Shown one piece after another: positions 41,440 through 49,762 of a stretch of 64,000 bases of DNA. The notes beneath the pieces are model-generated. The model did not search any database. It saw nothing but the letters and a program-made list of their open reading frames with translations, and was not told where the DNA came from. The translations under genes were made by a program, and so were the position numbers. The stretch comes from an uncultured Streptomyces sp. Its GTDB lineage: Bacteria > Actinomycetota > Actinomycetes > Streptomycetales > Streptomycetaceae. The DNA is taken from contig NZ_CANLBS010000024.1 of the NCBI RefSeq assembly GCF_947488945.1, forward strand, positions 1 through 64,000. The letters run 5' to 3'. Position 1 is the first letter of the stretch. Every line of letters begins with the position of its first letter.

Positions 41440-43068
41440 GTGGGTGCCAGGAGCAGTCGGAACGGCGGCGGAGCGATACCCGGCCCGGGCCCCGAAGCGG
41501 ACCGGCCGGACGGAACCCCGCCGCACCCGCCGGGCCGGCGTCCCGTCGTGGCCGCCCTGATGCTCACCATGGCGCTCACCGCCATGGACGGCACCATCGT
41601 CTCCACCGCCGTGCCCCAGATCGTCGGGGACCTCGGCGGCTTCTCCGTCTTCTCCTGGCTGTTCTCCGGCTACCTGCTCGCCGTCACCGTGACCCTGCCG
41701 GTCTACGGGAAGCTCTCCGACACCTTCGGGCGCAAGCCGGTGCTGGTGGCCGGCATCCTCTTCTTCCTCGTCGGTTCCGTGCTCTGCGCGGCCGCGTGGA
41801 ACATGGCCGCGCTGATCGCCTTCCGGGTCGTCCAGGGGCTCGGCGGCGGGGCGCTCCAGGGGACGGTGCAGACGATCGCCGCCGACCTCTATCCGCTCAA
41901 GGAACGCCCCAAGATCCAGTCGAAGATCTCCACCGTCTGGGCCACCTCCTCGGTCGCCGGGCCCGCCGTCGGCGGGCTGCTCGCCACCTACGCGGACTGG
42001 CGGTGGATCTTCCTCGTCAATCTCCCGATCGGCGCCCTGGCCCTCTGGCTGGTCGTCCGGAACCTGCGCGAGCCGTCCCGGCCGCGTCCCGCCGTCCGCC
42101 CCCGGATCGACTGGGCCGGGGCGCTGGGCATCTTCGCCACGGGTGCGCTGCTGCTGACGGCGCTCGTCCAGGGCGGGGTCGCGTGGGCGTGGTCCTCCGT
42201 CCCCTCGCTGTGCCTGTTCGGCGCGAGCGCCGCCCTCGCGGCCGTGACGGTCGTGATCGAACTGCGGGCGGCCGACCCGATCGTGCCGGGCTGGGTGTGG
42301 CAGCGGCGCCCGATCGCCTCGGTCAATCTCGCCCTCGGCGCGATGGGGCTGCTGATGGTCGCCCCGACGGTCTTCCTGCCCACGTACGCGCAGTCCGTGC
42401 TGGGTCTCGGCCCGACGGCGGCCGGTTTCGTGCTCTCCGTGATGACGCTGAGCTGGCCGGTGGCCGCCGCCTTCTCCAACCGCGTCTACGGCCGCATCGG
42501 ATTCCGGCTGACCTCCGTCATCGGGATGAGCGGCGCCCTGCTGGTCCTGACGGCCTTCCCGCTGCTGCCCTACCCGGGCGCGGTCTGGCAGCCGGTCCTG
42601 ATCATGCTGCTGCTCGGTGCCGCACTCGGGCTGTTCCAGCTCCCGCTGATCATCGCGGTGCAGTCCACCGTGGGCTGGGCCGAGCGCGGCACCGCGACCG
42701 CGTCGATCCTGTTCTGCCGGCAGGTCGGCCAGTCCGTCGGGGCCGCCCTGTTCGGCGCCGTGGCCAACGCGACGCTCGCCTCCCGGCTGGCCGGTTCGCC
42801 GACCCCGGGGCTGCCGGGCGACCTCGACGGGATCGCCCACGCCCTGGAGGATCCGGGCGCGCTCGCCTCCGGCGCCGCCGACCAGCTCCGCCGCGCGGTG
42901 GACGCGGCCGTCGACCACGTGTACGTCGGCGCCGCGGTGGCCGCCGCCCTCGCCCTGCTCGTCCTGCTGTTCCTGGCCCCCCGCCGCTTCCCGATCGTCG
43001 ACGAGGACGGGGAGACGGGCGCGGGCGCCGACGCGGACAGGGCCACGGGCGAAACGGCGAAGGGATAG
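41440..43068 (+). CDS. MFS exporter, DHA2 (EmrB/QacA-like) family
   Basis: 542 aa with about 14 predicted membrane helices, the DHA2 drug:H+ antiporter layout. Motif D1 'LTMALTAMDGTIVSTAVPQI' in the first helix, motif A 'GKLSDTFGRKP', and 'LGGGALQGTVQTI' are clear. By family it exports toxic compounds or a natural product. I place the start at GTG 41440, preceded by GGGGAAGGG; an ATG frame 45 bases upstream lacks a ribosome site. A hydrophilic ~40-residue N-terminal tail and an acidic C-terminal tail flank the core. Confidence 0.9.
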   Translation: MGARSSRNGGGAIPGPGPEADRPDGTPPHPPGRRPVVAALMLTMALTAMDGTIVSTAVPQIVGDLGGFSVFSWLFSGYLLAVTVTLPVYGKLSDTFGRKPVLVAGILFFLVGSVLCAAAWNMAALIAFRVVQGLGGGALQGTVQTIAADLYPLKERPKIQSKISTVWATSSVAGPAVGGLLATYADWRWIFLVNLPIGALALWLVVRNLREPSRPRPAVRPRIDWAGALGIFATGALLLTALVQGGVAWAWSSVPSLCLFGASAALAAVTVVIELRAADPIVPGWVWQRRPIASVNLALGAMGLLMVAPTVFLPTYAQSVLGLGPTAAGFVLSVMTLSWPVAAAFSNRVYGRIGFRLTSVIGMSGALLVLTAFPLLPYPGAVWQPVLIMLLLGAALGLFQLPLIIAVQSTVGWAERGTATASILFCRQVGQSVGAALFGAVANATLASRLAGSPTPGLPGDLDGIAHALEDPGALASGAADQLRRAVDAAVDHVYVGAAVAAALALLVLLFLAPRRFPIVDEDGETGAGADADRATGETAKG

Positions 43069-43099
43069 CCGCCGGGGCGCGCCCCGCGCCCGCCTCCGT

Positions 43100-43135
43100 C
43101 ACACAGCACACAGCACACGGCACACAGCACACCGT
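43100..43135 (+). repeat. 7-bp tandem repeat
   Basis: About 4.7 copies of ACACAGC (one with a G substitution) in the gap between the MFS gene and the DUF485 gene. The remaining gap (43136-43350) has an imperfect stem around GGCCGTTTT...CCAAAAC and the promoter of the next operon, no gene. Confidence 0.7.
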
Positions 43136-43350
43136 CAACTGGCCGTTTTACCGGCGGTGTTCGGCCAAAACAGGGCTCGTCGGCGCGGCCGCCGGTAGCG
43201 TACCGCCACCGCACCGGCCACCTCCCGCGCGCGGAGACGTCATGAGCGGCGCCCGTGCGTCCGCCCCGCATCACCGCGCGCCCGCAGCACCCGCACTCGT
43301 GCCTTGCAGTTCCGCCTTCGCCCGAGCTCTTGCAAGGAGCAGCACCCCCC

Positions 43351-43794
43351 ATGCCCCCCGAGCACCCGCAGCCGCCCCCGTACGCGCACGACTACCTGCT
43401 GCCCTGGCAGAGTTCGCCCCCGCCCGCCCCCGCCCGCCGGCCCGTCACCGCCGTACCGCCGGCCGGCCGCCACAGCGACCTGCGCAGGCTCCGCCGCGCC
43501 TACCGCCTGCTGCGGCGCGTCTCGTCCTGCACCGCGCTCGGCTACTTCACGCTCTTCCTGATCCTCTCCGCCTACGCCCCCGGCCTGATGACGCGCCCCG
43601 TCGGATTCGCGGGCCTCACCGTCGGACTCCTGTGGGGCGTGGGCCAGTTCCCGGTGGCGCTGCTCTCCATCGCCGTGTACGAACGGACCGCGCACCGCAC
43701 CGTCGACCCGCTGGCCCGGGTGATACGCGAGCGCGGCGGACCGGCTCCGGAGGCGGACGCCCCGCACCGCCCGCGCAGGGGTACGGACCGATGA
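43351..43794 (+). CDS. DUF485 membrane protein (symporter partner)
   Basis: 147 aa. A Pro-rich cytosolic N-terminal half (about 50 residues) precedes the DUF485 core with two membrane helices: 'LRRAYRLLRRVSSCTALGYFTLFLILSAYAPGLM' and 'VGFAGLTVGLLWGVGQFPVALLSIAVYERTA'. DUF485 proteins (YjcH, MctB) are encoded directly upstream of acetate/monocarboxylate symporters and assist them. The stop overlaps the next start by 4 bases (ATGA). AAGGAG precedes the ATG. Confidence 0.85.
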   Translation: MPPEHPQPPPYAHDYLLPWQSSPPPAPARRPVTAVPPAGRHSDLRRLRRAYRLLRRVSSCTALGYFTLFLILSAYAPGLMTRPVGFAGLTVGLLWGVGQFPVALLSIAVYERTAHRTVDPLARVIRERGGPAPEADAPHRPRRGTDR

Positions 43795-45410
43795 GCGGCT
43801 TCGACGACTCCGCGCAGACCATGTCCCTGACGGCGTTCATCGCCGTCGCCACGGTCGTCCTGCTGCTCTGCGTCGTCGTGGGCCCGGACCGCGACAACCT
43901 CGACGACTTCTACACCGGTTACGGCGACCTCTCCCCGCTCCGCAACGGCTTCGCCATGGCGGGCGACTACCTGTCCGCCGCCACCGTGCTCTCCACCACC
44001 GGCGTCATCGCGCTCACCGGGCACGACGGTCTGGTCCTCGTACTGAGCACCTGCCTGTCCCTGGTGCTGCTGATGTTCCTGCTGGCCGAACCCCTGCGCA
44101 ACGCGGGCCGGTTCACCATGGGCGACGTCCTCGCCCGGCGCTCCCCCGGCCGCGCCGTACGCATCACCGCGTGCACGGTCACCCTGGTCGCCCTCGTGCC
44201 GTTCATGGCCGTACAGCTCGCGGGCAGCGGCAACCTGCTGGCGTTCATCCTCGGCTTCGACAGCTCCGGCTTCCGCACCGGCGCGATCGTCGCCGTCGGC
44301 TTCGTGATGATCAGTTACGCGGCGATAGGCGGCATGCGCAGCACGGCGCTGATCCAGATCCTCAAGACCGTGATGCTGCTCGGCGCCGGGTTCCTCATCT
44401 CGGTACTCATCATGAACCGGTTCGACTGGGACGTCGGCGCGCTGCTCGCCGCCGCGCAGGAGGGCAGCGGGGCCGACAACGCCTATCTGAGGTCGGGCCT
44501 CCAGTTCTCCGGCAACGACCTGGACATGATCAGCTCCGAGCTCACCGTGGTGCTCGGCGCCGCCTGCCTCCCCCACATCATCATGCGCATGGCCGGCTCC
44601 CGCAGCGCGCGGGGGGTCCGGCGCACCATGTCCTGGGCGGTCACCGCCGTGGTCGTGGTCTGCGTGTTCCTGACCGTGATCGGCTTCGGCGCGGCGGCCC
44701 TGGTGGGACACGCGGAGCTCGCGGCGGCCGGCGGCCAGGGCAGCAGCGCGATCCTCCAGGTCAGCAGCGTCGTGGCGGGCGGCGGGGAGGCGGGCGCGCT
44801 GATTGCCACCACGATGACCACCGCCATCTTCCTCACCCTGCTCGCCTCGGTCGCCGGGATGACCCTGGCCTGCGCCAACTCCCTGGCCCACGACCTGTTC
44901 GCGCACGGCCTCCCGCGCGACCCCGCGCGCCCGCCGAAAGCGGGTACGGAGATGGCCGTCGCCCAGGGCGCGGCCGTGGCGGTGGGGCTGCTGGCGACGG
45001 TCATCGCCGTCATCGCCCGGCACTGGAACGTCCAGCCGCTGGCGATCTTCTCGTTCTGCGTCGGCGCGTCCGCCCTGGCCCCGGCGCTCGTCTACAGCAT
45101 GTTCTGGCGCCGCTTCACCCGCACCGGCCTGCTCTGCTCGCTGATCGCGGGAACGGTCAGCGTCGTGGTCCTGATGACCGGCTCCAACCTGGTGTCCGGC
45201 ACACCGGGCGCGGTCTTCCCCGCCCTGGACTTCAACTGGTTCCCGTTCACCACGACGGGGCTGGTCTCCATCCCCGTCGGGTTCTTCGCCGGCTGGCTCG
45301 GCACCGTGTTCAGCGACCGCACGGCCGCCGAGGAACGCCACCGGTACGAGTCGGTGGAAACCCTGATCCTCGCCGGCGCGGCCCCCCGGGAGAGCGGCAC
45401 CCGCGTCTGA
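43791..45410 (+). CDS. Sodium:solute symporter (ActP/MctC-like acetate or monocarboxylate transporter)
   Basis: 539 aa, about 13 membrane helices, SSS family. 'NLDDFYTGYGDLSPLRNGFAMAGDYLSAATVLSTTGVIAL' and 'SISYAAIGGMRSTALIQILKT'-like segments ('MISYAAIGGMRSTALIQ') plus 'HIIMRMAGSRSARGVRRTM' are those of ActP/MctC proteins. With the DUF485 partner, cation-coupled uptake of acetate or short monocarboxylates is likely; the substrate is inferred. Translationally coupled to the DUF485 gene. Much larger plus-strand open frames covering this region are read-through artefacts. Confidence 0.9.
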   Translation: MSGFDDSAQTMSLTAFIAVATVVLLLCVVVGPDRDNLDDFYTGYGDLSPLRNGFAMAGDYLSAATVLSTTGVIALTGHDGLVLVLSTCLSLVLLMFLLAEPLRNAGRFTMGDVLARRSPGRAVRITACTVTLVALVPFMAVQLAGSGNLLAFILGFDSSGFRTGAIVAVGFVMISYAAIGGMRSTALIQILKTVMLLGAGFLISVLIMNRFDWDVGALLAAAQEGSGADNAYLRSGLQFSGNDLDMISSELTVVLGAACLPHIIMRMAGSRSARGVRRTMSWAVTAVVVVCVFLTVIGFGAAALVGHAELAAAGGQGSSAILQVSSVVAGGGEAGALIATTMTTAIFLTLLASVAGMTLACANSLAHDLFAHGLPRDPARPPKAGTEMAVAQGAAVAVGLLATVIAVIARHWNVQPLAIFSFCVGASALAPALVYSMFWRRFTRTGLLCSLIAGTVSVVVLMTGSNLVSGTPGAVFPALDFNWFPFTTTGLVSIPVGFFAGWLGTVFSDRTAAEERHRYESVETLILAGAAPRESGTRV

Positions 45411-45445
45411 GCCCGGAGGCGTGACGTCGCGCCCTCCACCCGCCC

Positions 45446-45481
45446 TCGGGGGCGCGCGACACGACTTCCGCGCGCCCCCGA
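45446..45481. terminator. Bidirectional terminator
   Basis: Perfect 13-bp stem TCGGGGGCGCGCG / CGCGCGCCCCCGA with a 10-base loop between the convergent symporter and membrane-protein genes. Confidence 0.8.
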
Positions 45482-45494
45482 ACCGGCCCTGCCC

Positions 45495-46115
45495 TCAAGG
45501 GTTCCGTCCGGCCGCCGCACCGCGCGCGCCCCGCATACCGTCGGCGGCCGCGGACCGGCCCGTACGGAAGCGGTACACGGCCCACCCCGCACCCGCCACC
45601 GCCACCGCCCACACCAGGGTCTCGGCGACCACGATCCCCGGCGTCACGGTCATGTGCGGGCGGGGCGGCATCAGGATCATCTGCGCGGCGGCCCCCGCGG
45701 GAACCACCGACGCGGCGGCCAGGCCGACGAGTCCGGGCCTGCGGACGGCGGTTCCGACCAGCCCGAGCAACAGCCCCATCGGCGTCCCGACGACCCACCA
45801 CAGGAACGGGCTCCCGCCGGTCTCCCCCAGCCACGAGTCGCACCAGTAGTACGCCCCGGTGGCGGCGAACAGCGCCAGCGCCCCGGCGAGCGCGCCCCGA
45901 CCCGGCGTGCGGGCGAGCCACCCCGCTCCCACCGCCAGTGCCGCCCATGCCCATCCCCCGCCGAGCACCAGGCTCAGCACCTTCGCGCCACGGCCCCACA
46001 CCGTCCCCGCAAGCGGCTCGCCCCACTCCATGAACGGCGACGACATCGCGTCCGCCACCGACGTGACGATGCCGAACAGCGCCCCGATCACCACGACCCG
46101 TACCAAGATCCCCAT
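45495..46115 (-). CDS. Integral membrane protein (DUF6518-like)
   Basis: 206 aa with about six predicted helices. It starts 'LVRVVVIGALFGIVTSVADAMSSPFMEWGEPLAGTVWGRGAKVLSLVLGGGWAWAALAVGAGWLA' and includes 'YYWCDSWLGETGGSPFLWWVVGTP'. This fits the uncharacterised DUF6518 membrane family; no catalytic motif. ATG at 46115 has almost no ribosome site, so the mRNA may be leaderless. The 233-base gap upstream contains no gene. Confidence 0.75.
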   Translation of the reverse strand: MGILVRVVVIGALFGIVTSVADAMSSPFMEWGEPLAGTVWGRGAKVLSLVLGGGWAWAALAVGAGWLARTPGRGALAGALALFAATGAYYWCDSWLGETGGSPFLWWVVGTPMGLLLGLVGTAVRRPGLVGLAAASVVPAGAAAQMILMPPRPHMTVTPGIVVAETLVWAVAVAGAGWAVYRFRTGRSAAADGMRGARGAAAGRNP

Positions 46116-46348
46116 CCGGGGATGCTAGCCGCGCACCCCGCCCATCTCACCTTCCGGCAGGGCCACTTGGCTCGATCCGCCCCCTGGCCCCACGCCACAC
46201 GCCCCGCGCCGGAAGGGCGGGGACGGCACGGCGACGGCCGGGCACGGCAGGATGGTGCCGTCGACCAAGGACGGCCGCATCAAGACCAGGCATCGACAGC
46301 ACCTGGCCCTGACGGTCACGCCGCCCCCACTCCTCACGCCCCCACCGC

Positions 46349-47242
46349 TCACTCCGCGCCGGAGGTCACCCGTCCCGTCAACGCGGCCAGGGAGTTGCGG
46401 ACATGGGTCATGTGGGCGTTCAGGTCGTCGCGGGCCTCGTCGTGTTCGCCCACGACGCGTTCGGTCTCCCGCTCCACCCGCTCCTCGTGGGCGCGGGCCG
46501 CGGCCAGCGCCTCGGCGGCCCGTGCCTCCGCGTCCTCCTGGCGGTGCCGGGCGGCCTCCTCCGCTTCGGCGCGCTCGCGGCGCGCGGCCGCCAGCACCCC
46601 TTCGGCACGCTCGGTCAGCTCCGCGTGGCGGGCGGCCGACTCCGCTTCGGCGGCGGCGATCTCCGCCTCCGCGGCTTTCAGCCGCTCCGCGTGCTCCTGC
46701 TCCTGACGGGCGAGGACGTCCGCCGTGCGGCGACGGGTCTCCGCCATGGCCCGCTCGGCTTCCGCACGGATCTCCGCGGCCTCGTCGCGGGCCTCGCGCA
46801 CCGCGTCCTCGGCCGTCCGCCGGGCCCGCAGCAGGACGTCCTCCTCATGGGCCAGGGCCGCCGCCCGGGCCTGGGCGGCGTCGTCCCGGGCCGCCTCGCG
46901 GACCGCCCGTCCGGCGTCCTGCGCCTCGTCCCGCAGCGCCTGCCCGTCCTCCTGGGCGGCATGGCGCACGGCCTCCGCCTCCGCCTCGGCCAGGGCCAGG
47001 ATCTGCTGCGGCCGCTCGCCGAGCTCCGTGTACGTCGGCTCGGGCAGACCGGCCGCCAGCTCGGACAGTCGGGCCGCCTCCGCCGTCAGCTCCTCGACGA
47101 GGCGGCCGAGCCGCGACAGCTCGTCCAGCGCCGCGTCGCGCTCCCCCGTGAGGTGCGCGACCGCCCGGTCCACCTGCTCCGGGCGGTACCCACGTCCCCG
47201 TACTCCGACGAAGCCATGCGCGGACCCCGGTGCAGCACTCAT
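46349..47242 (-). CDS. Long coiled-coil protein (DivIVA/Scy/FilP-like, often called cellulose-binding)
   Basis: 297 aa. A short N-terminal DivIVA-like part ('GFVGVRGRGYRPEQVDRAVAHLTGERDAALDELSRLGRLVEELTAE') is followed by one almost continuous charged coiled coil of Ala/Glu/Arg heptads to the end. Streptomyces proteins of this build (Scy, FilP and relatives) form cytoskeletal filaments or scaffold polar growth; the 'cellulose-binding' label is historical. I choose ATG at 47242. No membrane segment. It lies beside the deaminase/SUKH cluster but is a separate transcription unit. Confidence 0.75.
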   Translation of the reverse strand: MSAAPGSAHGFVGVRGRGYRPEQVDRAVAHLTGERDAALDELSRLGRLVEELTAEAARLSELAAGLPEPTYTELGERPQQILALAEAEAEAVRHAAQEDGQALRDEAQDAGRAVREAARDDAAQARAAALAHEEDVLLRARRTAEDAVREARDEAAEIRAEAERAMAETRRRTADVLARQEQEHAERLKAAEAEIAAAEAESAARHAELTERAEGVLAAARRERAEAEEAARHRQEDAEARAAEALAAARAHEERVERETERVVGEHDEARDDLNAHMTHVRNSLAALTGRVTSGAE

Positions 47243-47404
47243 TCTCGACAGCCCTCTCTCCCGCTCGGACAGCACGCTCCTGTCCAGGATGCGGCCAAGG
47301 CGGCGTAAGTCGGAATCGATCAGCCGCTTTCCGGACGGAAGCGACGGGACTCACAGCGGTGCGCGCACCGCTCGCGCACCGCTCCGCCCGGCCCCGGACA
47401 CGTG

Positions 47405-47439
47405 GAAGGCGCCCACCCCAACGGAGGGCGGGCGCCTTC
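47405..47439 (-). terminator. Terminator of the SUKH-4 fusion gene
   Basis: 10-bp stem GAAGGCGCCC / GGGCGCCTTC with a 15-base loop, 34 bases past the minus-strand stop. Confidence 0.65.
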
Positions 47440-47473
47440 GGACGCCGTGCGGGACGGCCCGGGACGATCCGGG

Positions 47474-49762
47474 TCAGATCAGCCCGTCCCACATCTGCTC
47501 CAGCAGCACCGACCACCAGCTCTCCGGCGACGCCAGCGCCGCCGGGTCCAGGGCCGCCAGCCCCGCCTGGAAGTCGACGGTCCACCGGCCCGCCTGCTCC
47601 GGGTTCAGGCCGAACCGCAGCCGCCACATCCGGCCCAGCAGCGCCATCGACCGCACGAACTCCGGCAGCCCCGTGTTCACGAACTGAGGCGGCACCGACT
47701 GCCCGCCGGGGCCCGCCTCCACCGGCACCGCGACGATGTTCGCGGTGCCGTACTGGACGCAGATCGCCCGGCCGAAGTCCGTGCCCATCACGAGGTACGC
47801 GCCGGCGTCCGGCGCGGCCTGCACCTGCCGCTGCGCCGCCAGTTCACCGAGCGTCGGCACCACCGGCTGGGCGGGCTGCGCCCAGAAGAACGGCCCGAAA
47901 TCGGCGGGCAGTCCCGCCCACACCAGGGTCCGCCCCACCACGTCGGGCACGCCCTGACGGGAGACCGCCCGCTGGTCGAAACGGAGGATCGCCGGACCGA
48001 ACGCCTGGCCCAGCTCCTCCGCGAGCGCCTCCGGGGGCACCGCGGGGGCCGGCGGCACCTGCGGCAGCGGCGCGCGCACCGGCGCGGGGCGCGCCGGACC
48101 GTCGGCCACCTGGTGCAGCTCGCCCTGGTGCGTCAGCAGGTGCCGCATGCCCTGCTGGCGGCTCGCGTGGTCCGTGCCGTACGGGGCGACGCTGGTGATC
48201 CGCACCTGCGGCCACATCTCACGGATCATCCGCGCGCAGTAGCCGCCGGGCAGCTCGCACGACTCCAGCTCGGTGTGCAGTTCGATGACCTGCTGCGGCG
48301 GCACGTTCATCGCCCGCAGCTCGTGCAGCATCTGCCACTCCGGGTGCGGGGTGCCCGGCGCCGAGCGACGGATGAGCTGCTGCTCGCTGCCGTCGGGCGC
48401 CCGGTAGCGCAGTACCGCCTGATAGCCGGGGCCCACCGTCGGCACCCCGGCGGGCGTCTGCGGATACCCGTACGCCGGCGGGGGCACCGCGCCGGGCACA
48501 GCGGCCGGCGGAGCGCCGGGCGGACCCGGGGGCGCCGGAGGCCGCGGGCCGCCGGCCGGGCCCTGCGGGGAGAACATCGTCTCCGCGTGGTGCACGTCGC
48601 CGGCCGGCGACGGAGGCGTCGGAGCGCCGGGCGGGCGCGGTACGCCGGGACCGCCGCCCTGGCCCGGGTCGGCCAGCATCGTGGCCGCGTGGTGCACCCC
48701 GCCCCCGGGCGGGGCGGGCGGACCGGGCGGGGCGGGCGGCTGCCCGGCACCCGGAGCGCCGGGCGGACCGGGCGGGGCGGGCGTTGCGGACGGGCCGAGC
48801 TGGGAGACCAGCTGCGTGGGGAGGTGTCCGGCCGCGGGCGCACCCGGCCCCGGGGGCGGCGGCGGAACCGCGCCGGGGCGCGCGCCGGGCAGCCCCGGCG
48901 CACCCGGCGGCGGCGGAGGCGTCGCCCCGCCCCCGCGCGCGCCCTTCGGCGGCACCACGGCCTTGCTGGTCGCCGCGTCCGCGATGTCACCGGCGCCGGG
49001 CGGCACCGGGCCCCCCGGCGGAGCCTGGCCGGGCGCACTGCCGGCCGCCGGCGCCACCCGGGTGTGCGGCAGCCCGCTGCCGCCGGACATCAGCGCCGTC
49101 GGGGCGTCGGCCGCGACCTCGGGCAGGGGCGTCTCCTCGTCGTCGGCCCCCGACAGGGGCGGCGCCGACACCGTCACCGGCAGCGGCACGGCCCCGTCGT
49201 CCCAGCCGCGGTCGGTGTTGGTGTCCGTGCCCGCCCACGGCGTGGCGTCGTTCGGCACCGGGGTCGCGGGAGCGGAGGCCGGCACCCCGTCCGACTCCGT
49301 CGGTTCGTACCCGTCCGCCGCTTCCGGGGCGGGCGCCCGGCCCGCGCCGCCGGTCGACGCGGCGTCCCTCCGGTGGTCGGGGATGCCCAGTTTGTCCGCC
49401 GCCTCCTGGAGCCACTCCGGGGGGCTCAACAGGAACGACGTCTGATTCAGGTCGATGCGCGCCGGCGGCTCCACGGCAGGCGGCGCCCCGGCGGTGGACC
49501 CGTACTCCTCCTCGTAACGCCGTATCACCTCGCCCACCGGGAGGCCCGGCCACAGCGAGACCTCGCCGCCGTCGCGGGCGATCACCAGCCGCTGCGCGCC
49601 GCCGTCCGACACCGGGCCGTCCGCACGGTCCTCCGCCCAGACCACGAAACCCAGCTCGAACTCACGGACCCGCACCTCGCGGTGCTGGTAGGCGGGCACG
49701 TCACCGTTGACCCACTCGTCGGCCCGCTCCTGCGCCTGCGCGAAGGTCACCACCGCGCTCAC
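47474..49762 (-). CDS. YrhB-like / HTE-deaminase-like / SUKH-4 fusion protein
   Basis: 762 aa. (1) Residues about 1-75, 'FAQAQERADEWVNGDVPAYQHREVRVREFELGFVVWAED', resemble the YrhB/Imm35 immunity domain. (2) About 110-440 is a Pro/Gly/Ala-rich linker with two copies of VHHA(A/E)TM near 357 and 391. (3) About 445-540 holds 'VIELHTELESCELPGGYCARMI' (H495-T-E497, C501, C508) and 'RITSVAPYG', the pattern of XOO_2897-type nucleic-acid/nucleotide deaminases. (4) About 580-720, with 'VWAGLPADFGPFFW', 'YLVMGTDFGRAICVQYGTANIVAV' and 'FVNTGLPEFVRSM', is SUKH-4. No signal peptide. GTG 49762 overlaps the upstream SMI1/KNR4 stop by 4 bases. Domain boundaries are by eye. Confidence 0.78.
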   Translation of the reverse strand: MSAVVTFAQAQERADEWVNGDVPAYQHREVRVREFELGFVVWAEDRADGPVSDGGAQRLVIARDGGEVSLWPGLPVGEVIRRYEEEYGSTAGAPPAVEPPARIDLNQTSFLLSPPEWLQEAADKLGIPDHRRDAASTGGAGRAPAPEAADGYEPTESDGVPASAPATPVPNDATPWAGTDTNTDRGWDDGAVPLPVTVSAPPLSGADDEETPLPEVAADAPTALMSGGSGLPHTRVAPAAGSAPGQAPPGGPVPPGAGDIADAATSKAVVPPKGARGGGATPPPPPGAPGLPGARPGAVPPPPPGPGAPAAGHLPTQLVSQLGPSATPAPPGPPGAPGAGQPPAPPGPPAPPGGGVHHAATMLADPGQGGGPGVPRPPGAPTPPSPAGDVHHAETMFSPQGPAGGPRPPAPPGPPGAPPAAVPGAVPPPAYGYPQTPAGVPTVGPGYQAVLRYRAPDGSEQQLIRRSAPGTPHPEWQMLHELRAMNVPPQQVIELHTELESCELPGGYCARMIREMWPQVRITSVAPYGTDHASRQQGMRHLLTHQGELHQVADGPARPAPVRAPLPQVPPAPAVPPEALAEELGQAFGPAILRFDQRAVSRQGVPDVVGRTLVWAGLPADFGPFFWAQPAQPVVPTLGELAAQRQVQAAPDAGAYLVMGTDFGRAICVQYGTANIVAVPVEAGPGGQSVPPQFVNTGLPEFVRSMALLGRMWRLRFGLNPEQAGRWTVDFQAGLAALDPAALASPESWWSVLLEQMWDGLI

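Noticed and set aside
41796..45410. 1204-aa plus-strand open frame
   Set aside because: It is the symporter frame read back through the MFS region in the wrong frame; the real start is the coupled ATG at 43791.
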